DNA of 64,000 nt, from positions 21,676-85,675 of the forward strand of contig JAFZBF010000020.1 in assembly GCA_017561885.1 (NCBI GenBank). Direction: 5' to 3'. The notes beneath the pieces are model-generated. The model was not told where the DNA came from and did no database searches. It was given only the letters and a program-made list of their open reading frames with translations. Position 1 is the first letter of the stretch. Each line of letters starts with the position of its first letter. The position numbers were made by a program, and so were the translations under genes. This document shows positions 41,969-50,534 of the stretch, one piece after another. Source of the stretch: Bacteroidales bacterium (GTDB lineage Bacteria; Bacteroidota; Bacteroidia; Bacteroidales; UBA932).

Positions 41969-43210
41969 ATGAAAGATTCCATCATTATCCTTACAGGCGG
42001 CGGCCCGGCACCGGGTATGAACACAGTAGTAGGTACCATCACACAAGCTTTTGTATCGCGTGGATACAGAGTGATCGGATTGCACGGAGGATATGAAGGA
42101 TTGTTCCGTCACGACGCCGAGATCGAGGAGATGGATTTCAAGAAAGCGGACAATATCTTCAACAGGGGCGGTTCTTACCTGCGTATGAGCAGATTCAAAC
42201 CGACTCAGGAAGATTTTGAAAACAATTTCAACCTGAAGCTTTTCCAGGACAACAACATCAAGCTCCTTGTCACCGTAGGCGGCGACGACACTGCATCTAC
42301 TGCCAACAGGATCGCCAAGTTCCTCGTGTCAAAGAACTATCCTATCCATAACATCCACGTTCCCAAGACCATCGACAACGACCTTCCGCTTCCCGCAAAC
42401 ACTCCGACTTTCGGATTCAACTCAGCCAAGGCTGAAGGCGCCCACGTGGCCACTACCGTCTATGAAGACGCCCGCACTTCCGGAAACTGGTTCATCGTCA
42501 GCCTTATGGGCCGCAGTGCAGGTCACCTCGCACTCCATGTGGGTGCAAGCTGCCACTATCCGATGATCATCATCCCCGAGATGTTCAACAAGACTCAGAT
42601 CACCGTTGACAAGATTGTCAAGCTTGGCGTATCTGCAATCATCAAACGCAAGGTCCTCGGCATCCGCTATGGTGGAATCGTCGTGTCTGAAGGTGTGTTC
42701 CACGAGCTCAACGACGAAGAACTCAAAGCTACCGGCATCAAGTTCACATATGACGAGCACGGCCATCCCGAGCTCGGCAAGATCTCAAAGGCCCAGCTCT
42801 TCAGCGAGCTTATCGAGATGAAGATGAAGGAACTCGGCATCAAGGTCAAGACCCGTCCCATCGAGATCGGTTATGACATCCGCTGCCAGACTCCTATAGC
42901 ATACGACCTGATGTACTGCTCACAGCTCGGCTGCGGCGTATATGACCTCTTCGCACGCGGAGAGACAGGATGTATGGTTTACGTCGACACCACAGGCAAG
43001 GTGACTCCGCTCTATCTCAAGGATCTCCAGGATCCCCAGACAGGCAAGATTCCGCCGCGCAGGGTGGATATCGAAGGCGAGATGGCAAAGGGTATCTACA
43101 ACCATATCGCACAGTACATCACAGAGGATGACTACGAGGCTGCAAGGCAGTTCGTAAAGAATCCTGAAGAATACGATTTCTTCAAGATCCTCAACTGGCC
43201 GTCATTCTGA
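41969..43210 (+). CDS. pfp: diphosphate-dependent phosphofructokinase (PFK family)
   Basis: This 413-residue enzyme phosphorylates fructose-6-phosphate. The nucleotide or PPi site is VTVGGDDTASTANRI: the second Asp (Asp107) replaces the Gly of ATP-type PFKs (GGDGS) and is a mark of PPi use. VPKTIDNDLPLP holds Lys133 and catalytic Asp136. GGGPAPGMNTVV at the N-terminus is also conserved. The enzyme would act reversibly in glycolysis. It overlaps the convergent amylase gene by 9 bases at the 3' ends. Confidence 0.92.
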   Translation: MKDSIIILTGGGPAPGMNTVVGTITQAFVSRGYRVIGLHGGYEGLFRHDAEIEEMDFKKADNIFNRGGSYLRMSRFKPTQEDFENNFNLKLFQDNNIKLLVTVGGDDTASTANRIAKFLVSKNYPIHNIHVPKTIDNDLPLPANTPTFGFNSAKAEGAHVATTVYEDARTSGNWFIVSLMGRSAGHLALHVGASCHYPMIIIPEMFNKTQITVDKIVKLGVSAIIKRKVLGIRYGGIVVSEGVFHELNDEELKATGIKFTYDEHGHPELGKISKAQLFSELIEMKMKELGIKVKTRPIEIGYDIRCQTPIAYDLMYCSQLGCGVYDLFARGETGCMVYVDTTGKVTPLYLKDLQDPQTGKIPPRRVDIEGEMAKGIYNHIAQYITEDDYEAARQFVKNPEEYDFFKILNWPSF

Positions 43211-44686
43211 TAGAAGGACTATGTAATCGAAGGGGTTCAGGGTCATCGGTTCTTCGAACTTCCGGACCCTTCCGGTACCGAAATAATCATAAGCATCCTG
43301 CGGGATGCTTATTTTTATCTGTCTTGCGCTGTCAGAGAAGTTGGCGGCGACAAGGGCGGTGCGGCCTTTGAATCCGCGCATAAATGTGAAAATGCGCTGG
43401 GCGTCGAAATTCTCGCCCGTCGGATTTGCATACATCAGGTCATATGTGCCGCCTTTGGCGAAAATGTCGCTTGTCGCAAGGGAGGTCAGCTCATGGTATC
43501 TCCCGAAGATTTCATTCCGGAGTTCAGGCGGATTGTCCCGGTAGGTGAGGGTGCAGAAATCGAAGATGGATGTACGGCCGTCCATTCCGCTGAAGCCCTC
43601 GCAGGCCATTCCGCGCTCTCCGTACTCCTGTCCGCAGTAGATCATGAACGGGGCTGTGTTGAACAGCATGGACACTGCCAGCGGCGCGAATCCTCTGCGG
43701 GCGTCTCCGAGGAAATAGTCTGAGGCGATGCGTTGCTCGTCGTGGTTCTCCAGAAAATTCAGCATCCTGGGCTGCAGGGCTCCGAGGAACTGCCATTCGT
43801 CAGTCAGCCAGTAAGCGGGCTCCCTGTTCGTGCTGATGGCCTTCAGGGCATCATAGAAACCAGACTTGTCGTAAAGGTAGTTGAAACCTGCGGCAGCATA
43901 CTTTATATAATTCTTCTTGTCGTAGACCTCGGCAATGAAGAATGTTCCCGGGTACTGACTCCTTACGCTGCTGATGGCCCACTCGAAGAACTCCGGCGTT
44001 ACAAGCTCCACCATGTCGCATCTGAAACCGTCGACTCCCATTCCTGCCCAGTAAAGCAGTATGTCGAGCATCTTGTCCCAGGTGAATCGGTAGTTGTAGT
44101 TGAGCTTTACGGTGTCGTACCAGTCGGTTATGCCGGGATGCCTCGAGAAACAGTCATTTCCGGTGGCAAGGGCAGGGTCTTCGTTGTACAGTTCGCGTCC
44201 GGCGACATTGTAGGGCAGTTCGAGAGGTCCGTCAAGAGGAAAGAAATTCGCCTGCGTAAAGTCGTTCGTCGTCGAATGATAACTTCTTGCGACGTGGTTG
44301 GGTACGAAGTCTATGACCACCTTCATTCCTGCCTTGTGGGTGCGATCTACGAGTGCCTTGAATTCATCAAGCCTGCGGGCGGTGTCTTCGGCCAGTTCCG
44401 GTGCTACGTCATAGTAATCGCGGATAGCATAGGGACTGCCGGCCTTGCCTTTCACTATTGCAGGACAGTCAGCAGGGAAGCCTTCGAACGAGGTAGCTGT
44501 AGAGTGGGCCAGAATGCCGGTATACCATACAGCGCCGACGGAAAGGCCGTCGGCAAGATTACGGAGATATTCTGTCGTGATATCGTTGAACTTGCCGCTG
44601 CCGTTCTCGGCATAGTCGCCTCCGGGAGTCCATCTGCGGTCTCCCATAACTCTGACGAACAGCTGGTACAGGATGAATTTGGCCAT
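43202..44686 (-). CDS. GH13 alpha-amylase family enzyme, cytoplasmic
   Basis: This 494-residue protein lacks a signal peptide (starts MAKFILYQLFVRVMG). It has the GH13 regions: VVIDFVPNHV, GVDGFRCDMVEL with nucleophile Asp224, FFIAEVYD with acid Glu253, and FLENHDEQRIA with Asp316. It ends with a beta domain (GRTALVAANFSDSARQIKISIP). Cytoplasmic GH13 enzymes act on internalised malto-oligosaccharides or stored glycogen. It lies 4 bp after the Omp85 gene and overlaps pfp in a convergent manner. Confidence 0.92.
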   Translation of the reverse strand: MAKFILYQLFVRVMGDRRWTPGGDYAENGSGKFNDITTEYLRNLADGLSVGAVWYTGILAHSTATSFEGFPADCPAIVKGKAGSPYAIRDYYDVAPELAEDTARRLDEFKALVDRTHKAGMKVVIDFVPNHVARSYHSTTNDFTQANFFPLDGPLELPYNVAGRELYNEDPALATGNDCFSRHPGITDWYDTVKLNYNYRFTWDKMLDILLYWAGMGVDGFRCDMVELVTPEFFEWAISSVRSQYPGTFFIAEVYDKKNYIKYAAAGFNYLYDKSGFYDALKAISTNREPAYWLTDEWQFLGALQPRMLNFLENHDEQRIASDYFLGDARRGFAPLAVSMLFNTAPFMIYCGQEYGERGMACEGFSGMDGRTSIFDFCTLTYRDNPPELRNEIFGRYHELTSLATSDIFAKGGTYDLMYANPTGENFDAQRIFTFMRGFKGRTALVAANFSDSARQIKISIPQDAYDYFGTGRVRKFEEPMTLNPFDYIVLLSE

Positions 44687-44690
44687 ATCT

Positions 44691-46841
44691 CTAGAAAGGA
44701 TATCCTACACCGAAATGCAGCGTGTAGCCGTCTGATTTGAACCATCTGTCGGGACTTCGCCAGGCCTGTTCGGCGGGGTCGTATCCCTTGATACCCATAT
44801 CGACCCTGATCACAAGCATCTGCAGGTCGACCCTGATTCCGGCACCCCAGCTGAGGGCACTGGACCTGAGCATATTTTTCCAGGTCAGGACCGCATCTTC
44901 ATTTTCAACAGACTGCTTGTCGTAAGAATAGTGGGGGAGTTCCCAGATGTTACCGGCGTCAACGAATACTGCGCCTTTCACGATGTTGTAGATGGGGAAA
45001 CGCAGCTCAAGGTTCGCTTCCAGACGCAGGTCTCCTGTCTGGTTGGCAATGGTGAACGCCGTGTCTATCGGTGACATGCCGGGGCCAAGAGTGCGTGACT
45101 GCCATCCTCTGAGGCTGTTGGCACCTCCGGCATAGAAACGCTGTTCGAGAGGCAGGACGTCAGAGTTGCCGTATGCATAACCGAGGCCGCCTGCCACCCT
45201 CGCGGCAAGGGCAAGGTCAGGAGAACTTCCGAAGAAAGTAGTCCGCACCAGGCTCAGTTCTCCGCGGGCATACTGGGCGTAAGGTACATTCAGGATAAGG
45301 CTCTGGCCCTCTTTGTTCTGCTTCAGAAGCGGGTCGAGAGTGTTCAGCAGGTTGCCGGCGACATTTCCGGAGAAACGTACGTAGAAATAAGTTTCCTTGG
45401 GATTAGTCGACGTATTTGTGGTATAGTATGCATTGACTCCGCCGCCGATGTCTACGTGCGTCATGTAGCTGTACTGGAGGTAACTGCTGCTCAGGCTCCT
45501 GAAGAAGGTGGAGTCCATGTCGTAGACATTCACTACGTTCGCTCTTACAGGAGTCCATTCTATCGATATGTTGGATGTCGGACTGAAACTGTATCCGTAG
45601 GAAGACGCTATTATGCTCCTGTCATATTCGGGACGTCTCTGGTGGTTGTAGGAGAGAAGGATATTGGTCCTGGGAAGGACCGGTCCGTTGAACAGTTTCG
45701 AGGGAGCGAACAGGAACTTGGGAATCGAAAGTGACGTGGCAAGCGAGAATTCGGTAGTGAACGCCGGACTGTTGAACATGAACTGGTAGTTGCCGCCGAC
45801 TGCCATGGTGAAATACTCTCCTCCACCGAAAAGGTTCTTGTGAGAATATGAGACGGACGGGTTGACGCCGAAAAGTCCGGTGGAATTGACGGATCCCTGC
45901 AGGTCGAAGCCTATGCTTTGGATCTTGGACGGTGACAGGAGGATGGCGCAGTCCACAACCGATGAATCCCTGGGAGTCATCTCGATGTTCACTGTGCTGA
46001 AGAGACGGTTGCCCGTGAATCGGCTGTAGGTATTGTTGATGACGCTTTCCTTATAAAGGGAATTCGGCGTGATACGGTTGAGATATTGCAGGAAACTGCT
46101 CTTTACCCTGAGCCTGCCCTGAGGTACCACCGAAACCGTGCCGATGGTATAACGGGTATGCGGTTTTGCTGCGGAGGGACTTTCGTTCCTGGTGTAGTTT
46201 CTCAGCTCAACTGTGAGCAGGGAACTGTCAGGAACGGCGGTGGAGTCGGCGAAGAAGAAGAAATAGTTCTTGCTGAAGCCGTAATAGCCGTTGTCGCGGA
46301 AGACGGACGCCATCCTCTGGGACTCCAGTTCAAGAACGGATTCTGCGAGTCTGTCACCTTCCTTCACCAGTGTCTTGGCGCGGTTGTCCTCATAGATTTC
46401 CGCCATCACGCTGTCGGCCACATTGTATGTGATCTCCTTCATCGGATACTCCTTTCCAAGGGTCACTTTGTATGTGACTATGGCCTTCTTGCCGTCAAAG
46501 TCGGTATGGGCTTCTGCTTTGGAATCGTAGAATCCAAGGTATTCGAGCCTCTGGATTATGGAATTGATGCTCGTGACAACCTGGGTGGAGTCGTATATCA
46601 CAGGTTCGGCCTTCAGCGCGCTGACACCGAAGCCGGTGGATTTCGCCGGGGTCTGGCTCAGATATTTTGCCAGGTCGGAACTCTTGACTTCTTTGGAGTT
46701 TTCAATCACCACATTGTTCTTGGCAAGGAAGTGCTCGCCTTCAGGCAGCATAGCTGCGAATCTGGAGGATGCGCAAGACGCAAGGCCTGCGATGAAAAGC
46801 GTTGCGGCCAATAGAAGAAGTGTGGTCCTGAAGAGCTTCAT
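44691..46841 (-). CDS. TamA/BamA-like Omp85 outer-membrane protein with lipoprotein signal
   Basis: This protein of about 716 residues has a lipobox (FIAGLASC). POTRA-like repeats occupy roughly the first 320 residues (for example KSSFLQYLNRITPNSLYKESVINNTYSRFTGNRLFSTVNIEM). A C-terminal 16-strand Omp85 barrel contains the conserved lid-loop region QRFYAGGANSLRGWQSRTLGPG (R-G-W in place of the usual VRGY/F) and ends FGVGYPF. A lipidated Omp85 is found in Bacteroidetes, and it may move proteins or lipids across the outer membrane. The ATG at 46841 is chosen instead of an in-frame GTG at 46847. Confidence 0.85.
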   Translation of the reverse strand: MKLFRTTLLLLAATLFIAGLASCASSRFAAMLPEGEHFLAKNNVVIENSKEVKSSDLAKYLSQTPAKSTGFGVSALKAEPVIYDSTQVVTSINSIIQRLEYLGFYDSKAEAHTDFDGKKAIVTYKVTLGKEYPMKEITYNVADSVMAEIYEDNRAKTLVKEGDRLAESVLELESQRMASVFRDNGYYGFSKNYFFFFADSTAVPDSSLLTVELRNYTRNESPSAAKPHTRYTIGTVSVVPQGRLRVKSSFLQYLNRITPNSLYKESVINNTYSRFTGNRLFSTVNIEMTPRDSSVVDCAILLSPSKIQSIGFDLQGSVNSTGLFGVNPSVSYSHKNLFGGGEYFTMAVGGNYQFMFNSPAFTTEFSLATSLSIPKFLFAPSKLFNGPVLPRTNILLSYNHQRRPEYDRSIIASSYGYSFSPTSNISIEWTPVRANVVNVYDMDSTFFRSLSSSYLQYSYMTHVDIGGGVNAYYTTNTSTNPKETYFYVRFSGNVAGNLLNTLDPLLKQNKEGQSLILNVPYAQYARGELSLVRTTFFGSSPDLALAARVAGGLGYAYGNSDVLPLEQRFYAGGANSLRGWQSRTLGPGMSPIDTAFTIANQTGDLRLEANLELRFPIYNIVKGAVFVDAGNIWELPHYSYDKQSVENEDAVLTWKNMLRSSALSWGAGIRVDLQMLVIRVDMGIKGYDPAEQAWRSPDRWFKSDGYTLHFGVGYPF

Positions 46842-46846
46842 TGTCA

Positions 46847-46854
46847 CAAATATA
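46847..46854 (-). promoter_or_regulatory. candidate -7 element for the TamA-like gene
   Basis: On the minus strand this is TATATTTG, only 5 bp before the ATG at 46841, so the mRNA would be nearly leaderless. It faces the divergent -7 at 46867-46874. No -33 TTTG is seen. Confidence 0.4.
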
Positions 46855-46866
46855 GATAATAATTCT

Positions 46867-46874
46867 TATTTTTG
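46867..46874 (+). promoter_or_regulatory. candidate -7 element for the RNA methyltransferase gene
   Basis: TATTTTTG ends 6 bp before the ATG at 46881, so the transcript would be nearly leaderless. TTG at 46841-46843 could serve as a weak -33. The sequence TCTTATTTTTG is identical in the pfp promoter. Confidence 0.45.
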
Positions 46875-46880
46875 TCTGAG

Positions 46881-47648
46881 ATGACCAATTCCGAAATCAA
46901 ACATATAAGCTCCCTGAAGAGCAAAAAAAACCGCGCAGAAGCCGGTGAATTCGTGGTGGAATCCGAGAAACTGGTCGCAGAGGCGATAGCTTCCGGATTC
47001 GAGGTGAAAAAGGTCTTCTACTGCGGTGACGGAGTGGACGGGAGGATAACGTCCCATCCAGCCGCTGAACCTGTCGACTTGAAGACTATGGACCGCATCA
47101 GTCTGCTCAGCAGCCCGTCTCCGGCGCTGGCAGTGCTTGGAATGCCGCCGGCCGCATCTGCAGATGAACTTTCCGCGCTCGCTTCAAATCCCGGAACTCT
47201 CTGTCTTGCATTGGACGGGGTGAGGGATCCAGGCAATCTGGGAACAATAATCCGCATAGCCGACTGGTTCGGAATCGATGCTGTCCTGGCTTCGCCCGAC
47301 ACCGTAGAACTCTACAATCCCAAGACCATCCAGTCTACTATGGGATCGGTTTTCCGCAAGAAAGTGATCTATTGTGACCTTGCAGAAGCTGCAAGGCTGT
47401 TCTCCGATGCCGGTGCTGCCGTGTACGGTACGTTCCTGGAAGGGGAGGATATCCGCATTCAGAAGCTGGAACGGCACGCTCTGGTCATAATGGGTTCAGA
47501 GTCCTTCGGCATAAGGGATTACCTCGCCGAATCCGTCACAAGAAAGTTGTTTATCCCTCCATATCCGGCCGGAGGGTCCGGCTGCGAATCGCTGAATGTG
47601 TCGGCAGCAGCGGCTGTAGTTTGCAGTGAATTCAGAAGATTTTCGTAA
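46881..47648 (+). CDS. SpoU/TrmH family RNA 2'-O-methyltransferase
   Basis: This protein of about 255 residues has an N-terminal substrate-binding domain (KHISSLKSKKNRAEAGEFVVESEKLVAEAI). It has the SpoU knot motifs: LALDGVRDPGNLGTIIRIADWF (motif 1), ALVIMGSESFGI (motif 2) and ESLNVSAAAAVVCSEF (motif 3). It methylates a ribose in rRNA or tRNA; the target cannot be told. ATG 46881 is used rather than TTG 46872, which is part of the -7 box. It starts the rightward run up to 51785. Confidence 0.9.
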   Translation: MTNSEIKHISSLKSKKNRAEAGEFVVESEKLVAEAIASGFEVKKVFYCGDGVDGRITSHPAAEPVDLKTMDRISLLSSPSPALAVLGMPPAASADELSALASNPGTLCLALDGVRDPGNLGTIIRIADWFGIDAVLASPDTVELYNPKTIQSTMGSVFRKKVIYCDLAEAARLFSDAGAAVYGTFLEGEDIRIQKLERHALVIMGSESFGIRDYLAESVTRKLFIPPYPAGGSGCESLNVSAAAAVVCSEFRRFS

Positions 47649-47675
47649 CTTAGAGAGTTAATACGATTTATCGAT

Positions 47676-49058
47676 ATGGCAAAAGAACTTGACTTCAGCG
47701 ATATAAATAAAGATACCCTGTCGTACAAGATTGCACGCAGCTATCTCCATTTCGTACACAATTATGTCTACTACAGACAGTTCAAGATCACCGGAAGGGA
47801 GAACCTGCCGAAGGACGAAGGGTATCTTGTGGTCTGCAATCACCAGAACAGCCTTAACGACGCTCTCGGCATCCTGTTCACTACAGGCAAGAGATATCCG
47901 GTATTCATCGCCCGCGCCGACATTTTCAACAAACCTGCCATAGCGAAGATATTGAAGTGGCTGCGCATCATGCCTGCCTACAGGCTGAGGGACGGAGTCG
48001 AGGATTTGGGAAAGAACGAGGCGATTTTCCGGGAAGCGGCCCGTGTCATTACAGAAGGTGATCCGATAGTCCTGTTTCCCGAGGCTCTGCATCAGAACGG
48101 AAGATATCTTGGCACTTTCAAGAAAGGATTCGCCAGAATCGCTTTCGAGACGGTCGAGAAGACTGATTTCAAGATGAAGCTGAAGATAGTCCCGATGGCC
48201 AACAACTATTCCGACTATTTCCGCTTCCAGTCCAAGCTGAATATGATTGTCGGCGAGCCTTTCGATTTCACCGACCTGTATGAGGTATACAAGACACATG
48301 AGGAACGTGGAAGATACCTGCTGGCAAAGAGGGCTCACGACGCTGTCGAGAAACTGATGGTGAACTTGGACGACATTCCCAACTACGAGGCTCTCGAAAC
48401 GCTGTGTACGGTGTACAGGAAGAATTACATTAAGGACAACAAGATACGCCCGGCCAACAGCATCAGAAGCGAGACAGTGGCCGACCAGGCGATCGCCGAC
48501 AGGCTGCGCGAATGCCGCAACGGCAGCCCGGAACAATATGCAGGCCTGATAGAAAAGGCTACGGAATACGGCGGTCTGCTGAAAGACCTGAAACTGAGAG
48601 ACTGGATATTCACGAAAAGACGCCATCCCGTCATCGGCATAATCGTCCGTACTGTCCTGTGGCTGCTCTACCTTCCCATATGGCTTGTATGCGCCCTGCT
48701 GAACGTGATACCTTTCTTCAGCGGTTTCCTCTTTACCAAGAAGGTGAAGGACAAACTCCTGCATCCGTCTTTCCATTTCGTGGTTGGCACCCTGATTGCC
48801 GGACCGATCTGGTATCTCATAGTTTCAGTGATTTTAGCGCTTGTGACCCACACCTGGTGGTATGGAGTGATATCATTGATCCTGCTGCCTTTCACGGTAA
48901 TCATATTCTCCCGCTCGACAGGCTATCTCAAGAAGCTTGTGAACCGTTTCCGCCGTTCGTCATTCGTGGCAAAGAAGGACAAGCGTTTCTTCCGTGCCCT
49001 CGACCTCAGGGAACAGATCGTGGCCGGTATGGACGAGTTAATGAAAAACAAGGATTAA
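47676..49058 (+). CDS. 1-acyl-glycerol-3-phosphate acyltransferase-like membrane protein
   Basis: This 460-residue protein has an N-terminal PlsC-type acyltransferase domain with VVCNHQNSLNDALGI. Here His and Asp are separated by five residues (HX5D), a form typical of a Bacteroidetes branch; E. coli PlsC has HX4D. The glycerolipid-binding block is FPEALHQNGRYLGTFKKGFARIA. The C-terminal 130 residues carry two hydrophobic pairs (IGIIVRTVLWLLYLPIWLVCALLNVIPFF; FVVGTLIAGPIWYLIVSVILALV...ISLILLPFTVIIF). It acylates a glycerolipid or related lipid at the inner membrane. It follows the methyltransferase by 27 bp and precedes upp by 12. Confidence 0.85.
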   Translation: MAKELDFSDINKDTLSYKIARSYLHFVHNYVYYRQFKITGRENLPKDEGYLVVCNHQNSLNDALGILFTTGKRYPVFIARADIFNKPAIAKILKWLRIMPAYRLRDGVEDLGKNEAIFREAARVITEGDPIVLFPEALHQNGRYLGTFKKGFARIAFETVEKTDFKMKLKIVPMANNYSDYFRFQSKLNMIVGEPFDFTDLYEVYKTHEERGRYLLAKRAHDAVEKLMVNLDDIPNYEALETLCTVYRKNYIKDNKIRPANSIRSETVADQAIADRLRECRNGSPEQYAGLIEKATEYGGLLKDLKLRDWIFTKRRHPVIGIIVRTVLWLLYLPIWLVCALLNVIPFFSGFLFTKKVKDKLLHPSFHFVVGTLIAGPIWYLIVSVILALVTHTWWYGVISLILLPFTVIIFSRSTGYLKKLVNRFRRSSFVAKKDKRFFRALDLREQIVAGMDELMKNKD

Positions 49059-49070
49059 ACTATATTTCAT

Positions 49071-49703
49071 ATGGACAGAAAAATCGTCATAATGGATCAT
49101 CCGCTGATCCAGCACAAACTCTCAGTGTTGCGTGATGAGCAGACCGGAACATATAAGTTCCGCGCTCTGGTCAATGAGATTGCGACTTTGATGACTTACG
49201 AGGCCACCCGTTACCTTCCGCTTGAGGAAATAGAAGTCAAGACTCCCTGCGGCGTGGCAAAATGCAAGAAAATTTCCGGCAAGACGCTGGCTTTCGTGCC
49301 GATTCTCAGGGCCGGTACCGGAATGCTGGACGGTGTGCTCCAGCTGATTCCTACGGCTAAAGTCGGCCATATCGGCCTTTACCGCGACGAGAATACCCTG
49401 AATCCTGTGGAATACTACTGCAAGCTTCCTGCTGACATCGAGTCCAGGGATGTGTTTGTACTCGACCCTATGCTGGCGACGGGAGGTTCGGCAGTCAACG
49501 CCATCTCCCAGATCAAGCTGCGCCATCCGAAGTCTATCAAGTTCCTTTGCATCATCGCAGCCCCGGAAGGACTGGAAGTGCTGAAGAATGCCCACGCGGA
49601 AGTCGATATATTCTGCGCCCACGTGGATGACCATCTCAACGAAAAGGGATATATAGTTCCCGGTCTCGGCGACGCCGGTGACCGCATCTTCGGAACGAAG
49701 TAA
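49071..49703 (+). CDS. upp: uracil phosphoribosyltransferase
   Basis: This 210-residue salvage enzyme converts uracil and PRPP to UMP. The PRPP-binding loop [18 protein letters not shown] and the uracil-site segment near [17 protein letters not shown] at the C-terminus are conserved. [13 protein letters not shown] is another family hallmark. It is compact and complete. The next gene starts 11 bp later. Confidence 0.96.
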   Translation: MDRKIVIMDHPLIQHKLSVLRDEQTGTYKFRALVNEIATLMTYEATRYLPLEEIEVKTPCGVAKCKKISGKTLAFVPILRAGTGMLDGVLQLIPTAKVGHIGLYRDENTLNPVEYYCKLPADIESRDVFVLDPMLATGGSAVNAISQIKLRHPKSIKFLCIIAAPEGLEVLKNAHAEVDIFCAHVDDHLNEKGYIVPGLGDAGDRIFGTK

Positions 49704-49714
49704 TATTATTTGCG

Positions 49715-50494
49715 ATGGCGACCTTTCTTTGGAGCGACATAGTGTTCGGCCCGATACATAGCCGCAGGGTGGGGACCTCCCTGGGAATCAACTTGCTGCC
49801 CGTATGCGGCAAACTGTGCACATTCGACTGCATCTACTGTGAATGCGGGTCGATGGACTCCGGTGCGCCGAAGAAGGACCGCAGGATGCCTTCCTATGAA
49901 CAGGTCGCAGAGGCGATGTCCAGCCGTTTCAAGGAACTTTTTGACCAGGGAGTCAAGGTCGACTCCATTTCCTTTACCGGCAACGGCGAGCCTACGCTGA
50001 ACAAGGATTTCCCCGCAATCGTTGACAAGACCGTCGAACTCAGGGACAAATATTTCCCTGCAGCTGTGATAAGCGTTTTCTCCAATTCGACCACGCTGGA
50101 CAGGCCGGGTGTCTTCGACGCCCTGATGAAGGTCGACAACCGGATAATGAAGGTTGACTGCAGCGATATACAGATACTGAAGGATGTCAACCGGCCTGCA
50201 GGAAGGTTCTCCCTTGAGAAGGTCCTTGAGAACCTCGAACGTTTCAAAGGAGATTTCATACTGCAGACTATGTTCTTCAAGGGCGTTGTAGAAGGCCGTG
50301 AGATAGACCTCACTGCACCTGAGCTGGTGGCCGGATGGCTCGACATAGTGCGCAGGCTGCGGCCATACAGGATCATGGCCTATTCACTCGACCGCGACAC
50401 TCCTGTGGACGGGCTTGTGAAGATTGGCAGGGAGCGACTCCAGGAGATAACTGCCCCGTTGCGAGACGAGGGTTTTGATGTTGAGATTTTTTGA
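49715..50494 (+). CDS. radical SAM protein
   Basis: This 259-residue protein has the CX3CX2C [4Fe-4S] site CTFDCIYCECG (Cys35, Cys39, Cys42) and the GNGEP motif (ISFTGNGEPTLN). The N-terminus FGPIHSRRVGTSLGINLLP is shared with a group of stand-alone radical SAM proteins of unknown reaction. No SPASM or other auxiliary Cys cluster follows. It is probably co-transcribed with upp. Confidence 0.88.
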   Translation: MATFLWSDIVFGPIHSRRVGTSLGINLLPVCGKLCTFDCIYCECGSMDSGAPKKDRRMPSYEQVAEAMSSRFKELFDQGVKVDSISFTGNGEPTLNKDFPAIVDKTVELRDKYFPAAVISVFSNSTTLDRPGVFDALMKVDNRIMKVDCSDIQILKDVNRPAGRFSLEKVLENLERFKGDFILQTMFFKGVVEGREIDLTAPELVAGWLDIVRRLRPYRIMAYSLDRDTPVDGLVKIGRERLQEITAPLRDEGFDVEIF

Positions 50495-50534
50495 TACTCA
50501 AATATCTAATAATTAATATTTTAAATATTGTTAT

